64,000 nt of DNA from Pantoea sp. alder81. Lineage in GTDB: Bacteria > Pseudomonadota > Gammaproteobacteria > Enterobacterales > Enterobacteriaceae. The notes below the pieces were generated by a model, which saw only the letters and a list, made by a program, of their open reading frames with translations, made no database searches and was not told the DNA's origin. The position numbers and the translations under genes were made by a program. This document shows positions 1 to 9,499 of this stretch, in pieces. The first letter of the stretch is position 1; each line of letters begins with the position of its first letter. The DNA is taken from contig NZ_JAIUDA010000006.1 in the NCBI RefSeq assembly GCF_020179835.1, positions 1-64,000 of the forward strand. The letters are read 5' to 3'.

Positions 1-127
1 GTTTAATTATATCGAGTGTGATTACAATCGGTGGCGCCGCCACAGTGCCTGTGGGGGACTCAGCCCGGAACAATTTGAAAATCTGAATCTCGCTTAGGGC
101 CGTGTCCACATTACGTGGGTAGGATCA
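1..127 (+). mobile_element. 3' end of an IS3-family insertion sequence
   Basis: The frame starting at base 2 is open to a TAG at 95-97 and encodes a 31-residue tail with the motif [18 protein letters not shown], which matches the C-terminus of IS3-group OrfB DDE transposases ([12 protein letters not shown]). Bases 98-127 end in GGATCA; read on the other strand they begin TGATCCTACCCA and go on to GTGGACACG, which resembles the terminal inverted repeat of IS3. The rest of the element lies left of the window. The IS sits at the end of the transfer operon, so downstream ICE genes may be interrupted or displaced by it. Confidence 0.8.
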
Positions 128-178
128 AACAAGTCGATATAGGTTGCGTCATCAAGTTTAGGGATTAGACTTTAGGAT

Positions 179-526
179 ATGCATTCTGGAATTGAGGCAA
201 TCGTGCGCATTCAAAGTAGGCACTTCAGAGGTAAACTTAAAAATATTAAGAATAAGCTTCCCGCTTCAACAAGCGGTAGAGTTCTGATTGCCTGTATTAC
301 TGCACTAGTTGCCATTTTTCTTTTCAACTATCTTTCAGGGATTATATTCCTTGTTGCAACTATTGTTCTCGGCGCTTTTATTTATAGCAATACTGAAAGT
401 CACGATCACGATACTGATTACAGTAGTACCGTTTTTGACGATGAAGATGAGCCGCGAGGAGATGGTTATCGTGATGGACCAGAGGGGTATGGATATTATT
501 CAGGTGGAGTGAGAGATGATGATTGA
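179..526 (+). CDS. hypothetical small membrane protein with acidic C-terminus
   Basis: A 115-residue protein I do not recognise. The first ~35 residues are basic, residues ~38-66 are hydrophobic and can form one long or two short membrane segments, and the last ~45 are very acidic and rich in Asp, Gly and Tyr. The ATG at 179 has a poorly spaced AGGA; a GTG at 203 in the same frame is preceded by GAGG at good spacing and may be the real start. It lies between the IS3 remnant and the transfer operon and runs against it, so it is probably cargo acquired near the IS. Confidence 0.5.
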   Translation: MHSGIEAIVRIQSRHFRGKLKNIKNKLPASTSGRVLIACITALVAIFLFNYLSGIIFLVATIVLGAFIYSNTESHDHDTDYSSTVFDDEDEPRGDGYRDGPEGYGYYSGGVRDDD

Positions 527-631
527 TCTTCCCCCTTAGACTACTAATTAAAATTATGCTGATACTCAGCATCCTGATGTAATATTACTTAGCTTGAGCG
601 TTAATTATGCGCGTCCAATGCGCCTTTGATT

Positions 632-2140
632 TCATCCTATTCTTCCGCCAATTTTCTCTCCAACTTTACCTGCAGCAGATTGAGTTGATTTCACACCAGA
701 GCTCATTGCATCAGCCAAACCACCAACTCTAATACCAGCCCATGAAAAGGCAGTCACCCATAGCATTGGTAAGAAAATAAACATTGCCCCCATAACAAAG
801 TTCATAATCAAATCGTCAGAGCTATTCTGGAACCCAGCCGCATTCCATCGGCTATGCGTATCAGAACTATAAAGCGCTTCCATTAGCCAACTATCCAGCC
901 AGCGCGCCAGTTCCCACCAGAACGTCAGGAAATTAAGTGCGAACACTACAAAACTCACGGTGATAACGGTTTTAAACTCATAACTACCAAATGCCAATAT
1001 CAACGGCAGCATCACGTATATCGCCATCAACAATAATGCCTGCACCATCGGTAATGCCTGACGCATCGCATCAAATGCTGGAAACGCAGCCAAACTACCC
1101 AAAGACATTCCCGCGATACCGCCAATGCGGCTTGCAGAATTATCCAGCGTGAAATCGGCATTGCCGCCATAACCGGCATAAGTGCGGCCATTTTGTGAAA
1201 CAGTCAAACTTTCGGGGCTCACCAGGCGGCGAACAATGCTCTCTTTATATTCGGTGTTGTCCTTGCCCATCATTTTCAACGCAGCAGACATGCGCAGCCA
1301 CATACCGGGTGATGCCTGATCAACTACTCGCGCCTCCAGCCCGGTATCGGCACTGGACCACCATTCTCGGCAGGTTGGATAACCACCACGACCGGTGTCA
1401 GGTCTGCCGCTGTCGCGGCTTTCATTCCATGGGAATGATGCGCGTGGCGTCTTGGATTGGAGCTGATCGTAATAACCGCTGCCGTTCAAAAAGGTGCTGC
1501 TGCCAAGCCATTCAACATCGCGCAGCGCATCTTCCTCTTTGGTTTGTCCCTGATCCTGCTGCTTCCACAAGTAAAGTGCCAACGCATAGCAGTCGTTGGT
1601 GAAATCCTGGAGCTCGGCAGCGAGTGCCGGATTGCTAATGCGGGTGTGCTGCACTTCAAAGCGCAGCTGACGTAAATCAGGGCGGCAGGGAATAGTGGCC
1701 ACAGCTGCCTGAGTGATGCCTTTGGATAGTTTGTGCATCAGCACCCACCAAATTGGCGCTGCTGCAGTTTGCCCATCCATGCTGCTAATAATCGTCGAAT
1801 AGCCGCTTTCATCCGGCGCTTTTGGCGTCCAGGTGCCGCAGCTTTTGGAGCGGGATTCATCGTATTGAATGCTGTCGAGGCTGACGTTAATGATCGGCAG
1901 GCAGCAAACCAGCATGACGAAAAACGCGCTATAGAGCGCGTTCTCGATGCGCGGCAGTGACAGCTTACCTTTGTTCCCCTCGTCGTCGCCTTCCTCGCGC
2001 ACCTTGAGCCAGATCCCAACCACTTTGAAAATCAGCGGCACGGCAAACAGGCCCGTGGATATCAGCAGACTCCAGATGCCATTATTGATGATCCAACCCA
2101 GTAGGGTAAGAAAGAACTCCAGATAGCTGTTTGTGCTCAT
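632..2140 (-). CDS. TraG N-terminal-domain type conjugation protein
   Basis: A 502-residue inner-membrane protein of the ICE type IV secretion system, matching the TraG-N family that ends the transfer operon of SPI-7/PFGI-1 class elements. Hydrophobic segments near residues 10-45, a large periplasmic part with several Cys, and a cluster of membrane segments near residues 350-480 fit this family, which acts in mating-pair formation and stabilisation. The start is the ATG at 2140, preceded by AGGAGG. It overlaps the stop of the upstream gene as TGATG, implying translational coupling. A longer frame upstream overlaps that gene and is not used. Confidence 0.82.
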   Translation of the reverse strand: MSTNSYLEFFLTLLGWIINNGIWSLLISTGLFAVPLIFKVVGIWLKVREEGDDEGNKGKLSLPRIENALYSAFFVMLVCCLPIINVSLDSIQYDESRSKSCGTWTPKAPDESGYSTIISSMDGQTAAAPIWWVLMHKLSKGITQAAVATIPCRPDLRQLRFEVQHTRISNPALAAELQDFTNDCYALALYLWKQQDQGQTKEEDALRDVEWLGSSTFLNGSGYYDQLQSKTPRASFPWNESRDSGRPDTGRGGYPTCREWWSSADTGLEARVVDQASPGMWLRMSAALKMMGKDNTEYKESIVRRLVSPESLTVSQNGRTYAGYGGNADFTLDNSASRIGGIAGMSLGSLAAFPAFDAMRQALPMVQALLLMAIYVMLPLILAFGSYEFKTVITVSFVVFALNFLTFWWELARWLDSWLMEALYSSDTHSRWNAAGFQNSSDDLIMNFVMGAMFIFLPMLWVTAFSWAGIRVGGLADAMSSGVKSTQSAAGKVGEKIGGRIG

Positions 2141-2460
2141 CAGTGGCCTCCTGTTGTGGAGTACAGCGCCCATTCCATGACGACGATATAGAGCGTGCCA
2201 ATGCTGCAGATGCGCAGAATCATGCGACGCCAGGCGGGATCTGATTTCTTCAATTGCCAGCATTGATAGGCGAAATAAGCAGTTACCGCATAAATCACCA
2301 GCCGCCATATCAGCCATACAACCCATGTTCTATCGAACCAGCGCATGAGATGCGTCAGTGCTTCAGGTGATTTATTCGCAGACCAGAACAAAGCGAGGGC
2401 GATGCAGACTATTGCGGTGAACGTTAACAGCCATGCGAAAACCTTCAGAAATTTACGCAT
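2140..2460 (-). CDS. small ICE membrane protein of the transfer operon
   Basis: A 106-residue protein with hydrophobic segments at residues ~5-25, ~45-65 and ~80-100, so probably three membrane passes. I infer a conjugation accessory role from its fixed place between the TraH-like and TraG-like genes; I do not recognise a named domain. The ATG at 2460 follows the TraH-like stop by one base, with GGGAGGAGTGAG as ribosome binding site inside the end of that gene. Its own stop overlaps the next start (TGATG). Confidence 0.7.
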   Translation of the reverse strand: MRKFLKVFAWLLTFTAIVCIALALFWSANKSPEALTHLMRWFDRTWVVWLIWRLVIYAVTAYFAYQCWQLKKSDPAWRRMILRICSIGTLYIVVMEWALYSTTGGH

Positions 2461-2461
2461 C

Positions 2462-3877
2462 TCACTCCTCCCCGGATGGGGCGGAAAGCTGATTGAAACG
2501 CGAATCAGTATTTTCATGCGGCTGGCGCTGCGGGTTAGAGGTGGCGCGATTGTTTTCACGATCGATGATGGTCAGCACAGAGTTACGCGCCAGCTCGCGC
2601 TTGAGTTCCATTTCATTCTTGAGCGCGGTGATTTCCCGATCGAGCGATTCAACGCGACGATCGCCTTCCTGCAGTGCTTCAGGCATTGCAGCCGCGTTTG
2701 GCTCTGACTGGCCGGTGACAATCATTCGACGCATCAGCAGCGCGGTTTCAACTGTATCGGCCATTGCCAGTTCGCCCGCCAGACGGCCAACAAGTGCAGC
2801 GTTGTCCGGGTCGCGCTGTAGCGCTTTGATTACGCCGCTGGTGATCGCCAGGCTGCCTGTGCGCAGCTTTGCCAGGTTCTCGGCATTGGGTTTTTCCGCA
2901 CCATTAACCAGTTTCACCAATTGCTCGCCATTGATGCGCGTAGCTTCTTCCAGCATGGGCGAAAATCCGGTTCCCGCGACGCTGGCGCCCGGTTGCTGAT
3001 CAACATCACCATCAGTGCATTGCGCGGCATCTTTGCAGGTGCGAATCGAGCGGTCACCCAGTACTTTCACCACGGCTGCGGCGGCTTCTTCAGAATTGGC
3101 AAATTTGCCACAGCTGCCCCCCGTGCAACTGTCACCCGTCACGCTGCCGGTGCTGGTAACAGCCAGGTTGTTCATCATGTTGTAGCCTGCAGCGGTGAGA
3201 TCATGTGTGGGTCGGATCGCACGCTGGCCACGTCCGCCGCGCTTTTCACCACCGACCCAATTGCTGCCTGACTCGCCAGTCACTTTCTCACCGGCATCGT
3301 TTACGCGTATGGCGTCTGCGTCGCCGCTGTTCACCAGCTTCTTGTACTCATCCATCGCTGCCTGCTGTGTCCATTTACTGGAGTCCGAGAAATCCACCAT
3401 GCGTTTGGCCATGTTCTGGCAGTTCAGCTGTGCCTTGTCGAAGGCCACGTTGGCCTGCAGCACGCCGTTCGTCAGCATTTCATACAGGCCGGGATTGGCA
3501 CGCTGAATCACCATTGCTGGTAAGCTGGCCACCGCGCCGGTTGCGCCCTGAACCACATCGCCCATCAGATTTTTGAAACCGTTGGTCATACCGTTGAGCT
3601 GGTTACCAACGGTAGTCTTGAGGTCGAAGTTGCCGCATTGCAGGTCTGAGCTCCAGCCCACATCGAGCCCCAGTTTCTGCATGCTACTGCGCGTGGCTGG
3701 TTGCGAAATCACCGAACCGCCGCCTAGGGTATAAAACAGCTTGTCGGACACCGCGCCGCTAGCGCTTTTGCCATAGCCCATGCTGCTGTCCTGCACCTGC
3801 GGCAATGAAACGTCAAAAGCCTGAACGCTGGTAGCAATCAGCAATGCAGACGCGGCAAATGAAAAACGAGAGATCAC
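2462..3877 (-). CDS. TraH-like ICE protein (PFL_4711/TIGR03755 type)
   Basis: A 471-residue exported protein. The N-terminus is a signal peptide (about residues 1-20, ending VQA). The SMGYGKSASG and LGGGSVISQP segments and the conserved Cys at LQCGNF and LNCQNM are typical of the PFL_4711 family, which corresponds to F-plasmid TraH in pilus assembly and mating-pair stabilisation. Another Cys cluster lies mid-protein (GDSCTGGSCGKF), and the C-terminal ~90 residues are charged and probably helical. The start overlaps the TraU-like stop by 4 bases (ATGA). Confidence 0.85.
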   Translation of the reverse strand: MISRFSFAASALLIATSVQAFDVSLPQVQDSSMGYGKSASGAVSDKLFYTLGGGSVISQPATRSSMQKLGLDVGWSSDLQCGNFDLKTTVGNQLNGMTNGFKNLMGDVVQGATGAVASLPAMVIQRANPGLYEMLTNGVLQANVAFDKAQLNCQNMAKRMVDFSDSSKWTQQAAMDEYKKLVNSGDADAIRVNDAGEKVTGESGSNWVGGEKRGGRGQRAIRPTHDLTAAGYNMMNNLAVTSTGSVTGDSCTGGSCGKFANSEEAAAAVVKVLGDRSIRTCKDAAQCTDGDVDQQPGASVAGTGFSPMLEEATRINGEQLVKLVNGAEKPNAENLAKLRTGSLAITSGVIKALQRDPDNAALVGRLAGELAMADTVETALLMRRMIVTGQSEPNAAAMPEALQEGDRRVESLDREITALKNEMELKRELARNSVLTIIDRENNRATSNPQRQPHENTDSRFNQLSAPSGEE

Positions 3878-4836
3878 GATTCACCTCCAAAGTCGGTGCT
3901 GTAGAGGAAGGTCTGGCCGCGCCGCTGGCAACAGCTGTAAGGTTGCCAGAGTGCAAAGGCTTCATTGCCATCAACCGCTGGCGTGAAATTGCCATCCGGG
4001 AACACCGCGCAGGTTTCACTGAGCTGAGGTGACAGACGCTGCCATTTGTGATTTTTGAATCCGGTATTTTCCTCGACCGGACCGGGCGGCCAGTAACCTG
4101 GTGATGGATTGCCTTTGAGGGTTTGATAAACGTGCGGCTGGCCAGTGCGGGTGATGATGTCGGCAACACGCTGCGCGACCACGGCAGCGACTTTGTCATC
4201 ATCTGTCTGTGTGACGAAGCCAGATCGCGGATAGACGTTGCTCCACATATTGGCCGCTGCCTGACTGCCGATCTCGCGCATGCCTGGCACCAGTGCTTCC
4301 GGGTAGAGCGATTCAGGTATGCCGCTACGCCATGCCAGCGTATCAAACGTGCTCAGAAAATAGGGATTGAATGGCTTTGCCGCGCTTTTGCAGGAATAGC
4401 CAGAGATGCTGCCGCCAATCAGCGAAGTCGCTGGATGGCCAATCGCATCGGCATATTTGAAGTGCAGATTGGTTATGCGTTTACCCGGTGCTTTTAGCTC
4501 CTCATTGCCGCCACCGGCTGGCACGCCGTACATGCCATTTTCCAGCCCGCCTGCGGTCTGGCTGACGAATGCCATTTCGCTCCACGGATTCGCGCCAAGT
4601 TGCGCATACGCCGACACTACGGCTTCAGGTATGAAGTGTGTCACTTTCACCGACGTACGCACTTTGCACCCAAACGGCGTGCAAAACAGCCAGTAGCAAA
4701 TCCCACTTACGCGCCAGCTGATGCAGGAAGGAGAAACCGCACTCGCGATTATCTGGGCGCTGGTGATCGCCGCTTCAGTTGCTGGCTGCATCGCAGCGAA
4801 AAGCAATGCAGCGCCAGCTAGTTTCGCGCGCGTCAT
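3874..4836 (-). CDS. TraU-like ICE protein (PFL_4710/TIGR03756 type)
   Basis: A 320-residue secreted, Cys-rich protein. After a signal peptide of ~22 residues comes the TraU hallmark segment CISWRVSGICYWLFC, then VTHFIPEAVVSAY. In F-type and ICE conjugation systems TraU is periplasmic, disulfide-bonded and needed for DNA transfer. Many further Cys are present near the C-terminus (QPYSCCQRRGQ). It overlaps the preceding TIGR03757 gene by 4 bases and the next gene by 4, so the three are translated as a coupled set. Confidence 0.88.
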   Translation of the reverse strand: MTRAKLAGAALLFAAMQPATEAAITSAQIIASAVSPSCISWRVSGICYWLFCTPFGCKVRTSVKVTHFIPEAVVSAYAQLGANPWSEMAFVSQTAGGLENGMYGVPAGGGNEELKAPGKRITNLHFKYADAIGHPATSLIGGSISGYSCKSAAKPFNPYFLSTFDTLAWRSGIPESLYPEALVPGMREIGSQAAANMWSNVYPRSGFVTQTDDDKVAAVVAQRVADIITRTGQPHVYQTLKGNPSPGYWPPGPVEENTGFKNHKWQRLSPQLSETCAVFPDGNFTPAVDGNEAFALWQPYSCCQRRGQTFLYSTDFGGES

Positions 4837-5225
4837 TGGTGGCCACCTTGCGTGCGAATGTTGCTGGCAAGGCCAACATCAGTGGTGCCATACACCACAT
4901 CAACGTCATCAAACACCACTGCGGGATATTTCTCGATGCCCAGCTTCCATGCAGCGATTACGCCTCGCCAGGCTTCAACTATCTGCTGCTGCTGCTCAAC
5001 ACTCATTTGCTGTAGGCCGCTTTTCGCCTCCTGAGCAGCGCGGGCGGGATCACTGTTGAACTGGCCAAGGATTGCTTCCTGCAGTCGATCAGGCGCATCA
5101 AGAAAAATGACACGAGTATTGGCACCAGCATTAATGGCCGGATGATTCGCAGTGGTAAATACGGTAATCGCAGCAAAGGTAGGCGATGCCAGAAGCATCA
5201 GTACAAGCGGAAGCAGCGCTTTCAT
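4833..5225 (-). CDS. TrbC-like ICE protein (PFL_4709/TIGR03757 type)
   Basis: A 130-residue periplasmic protein with a signal peptide (residues ~1-18, TFA-A). The segments VFTTANHPA and KYPAVVFDDVDVVYGTTDV match the TIGR03757 family of integrating conjugative element proteins, which stands where F plasmids have TrbC. It leads the TIGR03757, TraU, TraH, TraG block and is separated from the VirB4-like block by about 0.6 kb carrying two accessory genes. Confidence 0.82.
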   Translation of the reverse strand: MKALLPLVLMLLASPTFAAITVFTTANHPAINAGANTRVIFLDAPDRLQEAILGQFNSDPARAAQEAKSGLQQMSVEQQQQIVEAWRGVIAAWKLGIEKYPAVVFDDVDVVYGTTDVGLASNIRTQGGHQ

Positions 5226-5480
5226 CAGACTTACTCCACAAAGTGAGTGAAGCCATTACGTTGCGCTGTAAAACTGAGCAACACAGTAAACAACTCTGTG
5301 CCGGATTGCGGAATTAAATAAATCCCCAGCCCAAAGGGGTGCAGAACAACTTACCTGAAGGAAGATGTAACCTTTGGACTGGAGACAGGCACACTATGCT
5401 GATTTCAGGACCAGTACACAATTAAGTGAGGTCTGATTTGTGCGTCATTTCGTGTTGATTGATTACCTGGCCATAAGGAT

Positions 5481-5792
5481 TTAAAGAGAGGTAATTGTCT
5501 TAACTTCATGCTGGAAAACGTAGGGATCAGATAACAAGCTGAACTTCTCATCTTCGGGGTAAGTCACAGCGACATGATAATCTTCACCGGCAAAAGCTTT
5601 GATTGATTCGATATCAGTCCAATAGGTAGCCAGGAAAAAATGTTCCCAATTTTGTTGTGTGAGACGTTTTACCTCAGCACCAAGATTGCCTTCAATTCCC
5701 TGAGAATGTTTTACGCCAGTCAGTTGAAGGTGAGTTGCAAAACCTTCCGCATGCTCAAGCGGTACACAACCATGCCATGTTCTAACAATCAT
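5481..5792 (-). CDS. ABM-like (antibiotic biosynthesis monooxygenase fold) protein
   Basis: A 103-residue cytoplasmic protein. The pattern VRTWHGCVP at the start, FFLATYWTDIESIKAFAG in the middle and a GEDYxVAVTYPEDE stretch fit the dimeric alpha/beta ABM family (quinol or heme monooxygenase-like and many uncharacterised members). No substrate can be inferred. An excellent AAGGAGG lies 6 bases before the ATG. It is an accessory gene inserted in the transfer operon, in the same direction; the ~255 bases downstream hold no gene. Confidence 0.65.
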   Translation of the reverse strand: MIVRTWHGCVPLEHAEGFATHLQLTGVKHSQGIEGNLGAEVKRLTQQNWEHFFLATYWTDIESIKAFAGEDYHVAVTYPEDEKFSLLSDPYVFQHEVKTITSL

Positions 5793-5862
5793 GTTCTTCC
5801 TCCTTAAGTAATGAGAGAGTTACATTAACTCAATGAATCCGATGGAGAAAGAAGCCATGAAA

Positions 5863-6258
5863 CTACTTTTTTGTAAGTTGGTGGGCTAGATATAACTGCA
5901 AATAAAGCAGGTCCGCCGCATCCACCACCGTCATATACCAGCGCGGATGGTGGTAGTCATCTTGCGTTGGCCAGCTCAGGTGGCCATTCACTGTAATCAG
6001 TAAATCAATAGAGCTACACAGCTTGCCTTTGAAGTTCAGCGCAAGGCATGAATGAGTGCCTACACGTTGTGGATGGCTGGTGATCTGCACGGGCGGATTA
6101 ACGCGCGTACGGATTTCATCGCAAAGCCGGTCCAGTAAAGCCAGATCGCTGATTAATATTTCTGGCTCACCCTGAGGCATCAGGGTAAACAGCGTGCGTG
6201 CTGCATGCCGGGAAATTGCTGTGGTAATACGGGGTACGGGATATTTTAGTTTTAACAT
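5863..6258 (-). CDS. hypothetical ICE-borne protein
   Basis: A 131-residue soluble protein without signal peptide or membrane segment, and not a family I can name. It ends in a Leu-rich helix (DAADLLYLQLYLAHQLTKK). It starts 12 bases after the VirB4-like stop with AGGGAACC as ribosome binding site, so it is cotranscribed with the transfer genes. Similar small genes follow the VirB4-like ATPase in related ICEs, but the function is unknown. Confidence 0.6.
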   Translation of the reverse strand: MLKLKYPVPRITTAISRHAARTLFTLMPQGEPEILISDLALLDRLCDEIRTRVNPPVQITSHPQRVGTHSCLALNFKGKLCSSIDLLITVNGHLSWPTQDDYHHPRWYMTVVDAADLLYLQLYLAHQLTKK

Positions 6259-6270
6259 ACGGTTCCCTGG

Positions 6271-9075
6271 TTATGCAGTGGCAGACTTGAGGCCACGCGC
6301 CGCATCAAGCTGGCGCGCAACGATCACTGCAGCTTCCAGCTCACTACAGTTATGCAACTTCATCAGCTTGCGGCGCTCAGCTTTTTCCTCTTTTTCGGTC
6401 ATACCGAGAGCAAGGTAAAGGCTGGGCGGCACGGCCCTGAATAGCGCTTCGGTTTTCTTCGACAGCACCACGCCTTCGGTGTAGCAGCGCGGCAGTTTGC
6501 TGGCTGAGAGCAACACCGATTTCTGTTCATCGCTCAGCTTCTTAAAGCGTGCGATCTGCTCCACTTCATCTGGCGGCATGGTAAGGCACAGCCACCATTC
6601 GGCCATGTTCAGCATCTTCTCGGCGATGTCCGGGTAATCCGCTAAGTTTTGCGTCGCCATCCACAGCCAGGCACCGAGCTTACGCCACATCTTGACCACT
6701 TTGGTCATGTATGGAGACAGCAGCGGATTGGTGGTGGTGATGTGCGCTTCATCGATGGCAAAGACGATTTCACGGTCGAGATACTGATCGCGCTCGGCGA
6801 TGTTGTTGATGCTATTCACTAGGGAAACCATCGCCAGCGCCATCTGCGCACCATAGTTCTCACGCGCCAGCGTACCTAAATCGATAAGCGTGACATCGGC
6901 TTCTGGCCACGGCGTGCCGGGGCGGTTGAACAGCTCACCTTCAAAACCGCTGGTAAACATCGACATTGCTCCGGCCATTTCATCGGCACGTGCGCGACGG
7001 CGCTCGGTCAGCAAAGGCTGGCCGCTGCTATCAACACTGTTATCGCGCGCAATAGCAAACAGGGCAGTCTGCAGATCCTCAGCAATCATCTGGCGCGACG
7101 CGTCGTAGCTGGTTTGCGCCGCCATCATAATGGCCTCACGGATCAGACCACGGTCAGAGCGTGTTAACCGTTCCTCTTCGCGCTTTTCGCCGCCGGTAAT
7201 CATCATGCGCGCGGCGATCTCCATCTCACCGAGGATGTCGCGCTGTTCATCACCTTCATCTTCATCGGCGTCCGGGATATCGGCTTCGTTAAGCTGCAGT
7301 TGTTCAGGCTTGAGGTCGAGCAGCTGATGCGCATCCGCGAAAAGCGCCAGACTGACACCGCAGCCGGGGCGGATGCTGATTTTATTCACCGTCAGCCCAA
7401 GACTTTCGCAATAGTCAGCGTACAGGCCAAATGAGTTACCGGCTTCGGCAATAAACAGTCGCGGACGATGAATGGCCATTAACTGGGAAAGCGTCGCACA
7501 CAACGTTGCCGATTTACCTGCGCCGGTTGGCCCGAACAGCAGCATATGCGCGTTCTGCGTGCGGTCCTGCTTATTCATCGGGTCGAAGGTCAGCGGTTCG
7601 CCGCCGCGATTAAAGAAGCTGAAGCCAGGATGGCCGCTGCCGGTCGCTCGCCCCGTTACGGGCAATAAACCGGCCAGATGCTGCACCCATGTCAAGCGCG
7701 TATACCAGTGGCGACGGTCTTTCTGCGGGTTAAAACACATAGGTAGCGCGCGCAGCCAGGTATTCAGTGGGGAAACGTTGTATTCAGGTCGCACCGGCTG
7801 CAGGCCAGAGGTCAGCAGCACCGCTGACATGTTTTGCTGGCGTCGGTTGAGGTCGGCCAGATCGTTGCCGCGCAGCATGAAAGTCAGCGCGCCGCGATAC
7901 AGCTTGTGGCGGCGGCCAAGATACTCTTTCACTTCACGCACATCCTCGCGCACGCGCCCGGATTCGGTGTTTTCACCTACGGCGTTTTTGGCCAACTTAA
8001 TGAAGTCGTTTTCCAGCACGTCCTGCGGCTGGGAAACGATGGTCAGTGAAACCACAGTGCCTTCGGGCAGCAGATCCATTAGCGCATTGATATGCTCGCC
8101 GCGCGCCATTTCGCCGGTCAACATGCCAGGTTCAGGCGGGCGGCGCAGACGCTCGATGGCGATGGCGCGATGGGGCTTATCGTCGAACCACCACACGCCG
8201 TTCTCCACATCCGAACGCGGTGGCGTGTACCACAGCGTTTCGGCAAAATCGTTGGTCATCGGCAGCTCGCCAGCTTGCGCATCATGATGCTTCGCGGCGG
8301 CATAAAACGCTTCTTTGCTCAGGCCGTGCTGCGGATCGGGATTGAACAGGCGCAGCAGCCACTCATGAATCTGTGCGCCGGTCTGGCGCTGACAGGCAAC
8401 GCCCGATGCGCCGAGTGAGGCCGCCAATCGGTCGCAAACCTGATTCAGCATTGTGACGGGCGGCAGCGCATGAACGTCTTTCACACCCTTGGCGGCACTT
8501 GGTACCCAGCGATAAATCACCATGCGTGTGCGGCGCTGCTGACCGCGCCACGGCTGACCAGTAACCAGCGTGTCGCGGAACAAGCCCGTTGGAATGGCGA
8601 TGTCCCGTAAATGGCGCTCGGTTTCACCCAGCCAGGCATCTGTAAATTCCGTGCCGCGCGCCCAGGGTTTTACATATTCTTTGACCGTGCGCAGATAGGC
8701 GGCAGGATCGTCTTCATCCTGGCAGAAGAACTGCACCACCCACGGCGAGATATCGTCTTCTTCCAGGCTGTCCTGCAGCGCATCTTCAACCTGGTCGCGA
8801 ATTTCCTCCAGGCGCGCGGCGGTGCGGCCTTCGGACGAAATCGGCGTGATGGTATAAACCGCACCAACAGAAACGCCGTCATCAAGCAGCAGGCATTTGT
8901 CTTCCGGCAGATATTCGGCCCACGGCAGGTAATCAATGATGGAAGGCTTGGCGTGATAGAGCGCCGCTTCATCCTGCACCGTCATTTTGCCGGGGCGCTG
9001 CAGTGGCTGCGGCTGGCTACTTGCAGGAATCGGGTCGGCTGCTAAGGCAGGCTTTTTAAACAGGGAAAACATCAT
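6271..9075 (-). CDS. VirB4/TraC-like conjugative transfer ATPase (TIGR03744 type)
   Basis: A 934-residue cytoplasmic ATPase that powers pilus and substrate export in the ICE type IV secretion system. The C-terminal half carries Walker A (FGPTGAGKSATL, about residue 510) and Walker B (IVFAIDEAH, about residue 780), followed by the ATQN-type motif (WMATQNLADYPDIAEKML). The N-terminal ~450 residues are the VirB4 docking region. Length and context match the PFL_4706/TIGR03744 family. Two adjacent ATGs are possible; the first, at 9075, has GGAGGG at good spacing and overlaps the lipoprotein stop (TAATG). Confidence 0.92.
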   Translation of the reverse strand: MMFSLFKKPALAADPIPASSQPQPLQRPGKMTVQDEAALYHAKPSIIDYLPWAEYLPEDKCLLLDDGVSVGAVYTITPISSEGRTAARLEEIRDQVEDALQDSLEEDDISPWVVQFFCQDEDDPAAYLRTVKEYVKPWARGTEFTDAWLGETERHLRDIAIPTGLFRDTLVTGQPWRGQQRRTRMVIYRWVPSAAKGVKDVHALPPVTMLNQVCDRLAASLGASGVACQRQTGAQIHEWLLRLFNPDPQHGLSKEAFYAAAKHHDAQAGELPMTNDFAETLWYTPPRSDVENGVWWFDDKPHRAIAIERLRRPPEPGMLTGEMARGEHINALMDLLPEGTVVSLTIVSQPQDVLENDFIKLAKNAVGENTESGRVREDVREVKEYLGRRHKLYRGALTFMLRGNDLADLNRRQQNMSAVLLTSGLQPVRPEYNVSPLNTWLRALPMCFNPQKDRRHWYTRLTWVQHLAGLLPVTGRATGSGHPGFSFFNRGGEPLTFDPMNKQDRTQNAHMLLFGPTGAGKSATLCATLSQLMAIHRPRLFIAEAGNSFGLYADYCESLGLTVNKISIRPGCGVSLALFADAHQLLDLKPEQLQLNEADIPDADEDEGDEQRDILGEMEIAARMMITGGEKREEERLTRSDRGLIREAIMMAAQTSYDASRQMIAEDLQTALFAIARDNSVDSSGQPLLTERRRARADEMAGAMSMFTSGFEGELFNRPGTPWPEADVTLIDLGTLARENYGAQMALAMVSLVNSINNIAERDQYLDREIVFAIDEAHITTTNPLLSPYMTKVVKMWRKLGAWLWMATQNLADYPDIAEKMLNMAEWWLCLTMPPDEVEQIARFKKLSDEQKSVLLSASKLPRCYTEGVVLSKKTEALFRAVPPSLYLALGMTEKEEKAERRKLMKLHNCSELEAAVIVARQLDAARGLKSATA

Positions 9076-9488
9076 TACAGACCCTCCGTGCGCTCACCTG
9101 GCAAGGCGTACTGCACCTGGCTGTAAAACGGAAATACCGTGCTGTAACCGGGAACCGGAGAGTTGCCACCGGCAAGGTGCGGAAAGACGTACATCACCAT
9201 GTCGGGATTAGGCAGGCGCGGGAACTGCTGTGTGATCTCACTTTCCTGCGTACGGCTGTATGAATGGTCGAGTTTGTCGGCGCGCTGATCTTCTATTTCA
9301 CTCAGCGGACGCCGCAGCGCTTCACGTCCCTGCGTACCGCGCTGAGCTGAACCGTTCGCACCTTTACCTTGCCACAGCTCGAGCATGTTGCTGTCGCCTG
9401 CTGGTAGCATCTCTTCTTTCGAGGTGCTGCAGCCTGAAATGACCGAAACCAGCGCGGCGAGCGCGACCGGCATAAATGCTTTGTTCAT
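9075..9488 (-). CDS. T4SS outer-membrane lipoprotein (TIGR03751 type)
   Basis: A 137-residue lipoprotein. The lipobox ISGC is at residues ~16-19 after a hydrophobic signal peptide, so it is lipidated. The C-terminal half (PRLPNPDMVMYVFPHLAGG..VPGYSTVFPFY) is the conserved part of the TIGR03751 conjugative-transfer lipoprotein, the likely VirB7/TraV counterpart of the core complex. I chose the ATG at 9488, with AGGAG 7 bases upstream, over a TTG two codons earlier. Confidence 0.85.
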   Translation of the reverse strand: MNKAFMPVALAALVSVISGCSTSKEEMLPAGDSNMLELWQGKGANGSAQRGTQGREALRRPLSEIEDQRADKLDHSYSRTQESEITQQFPRLPNPDMVMYVFPHLAGGNSPVPGYSTVFPFYSQVQYALPGERTEGL

Positions 9489-9499
9489 TCGCAATCTCC

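Noticed and set aside
556-572. Inverted repeat ATGCTGA-TAC-TCAGCAT as terminator
   Set aside because: Only 7 bp, AT-rich and without a T-run; too weak to call.
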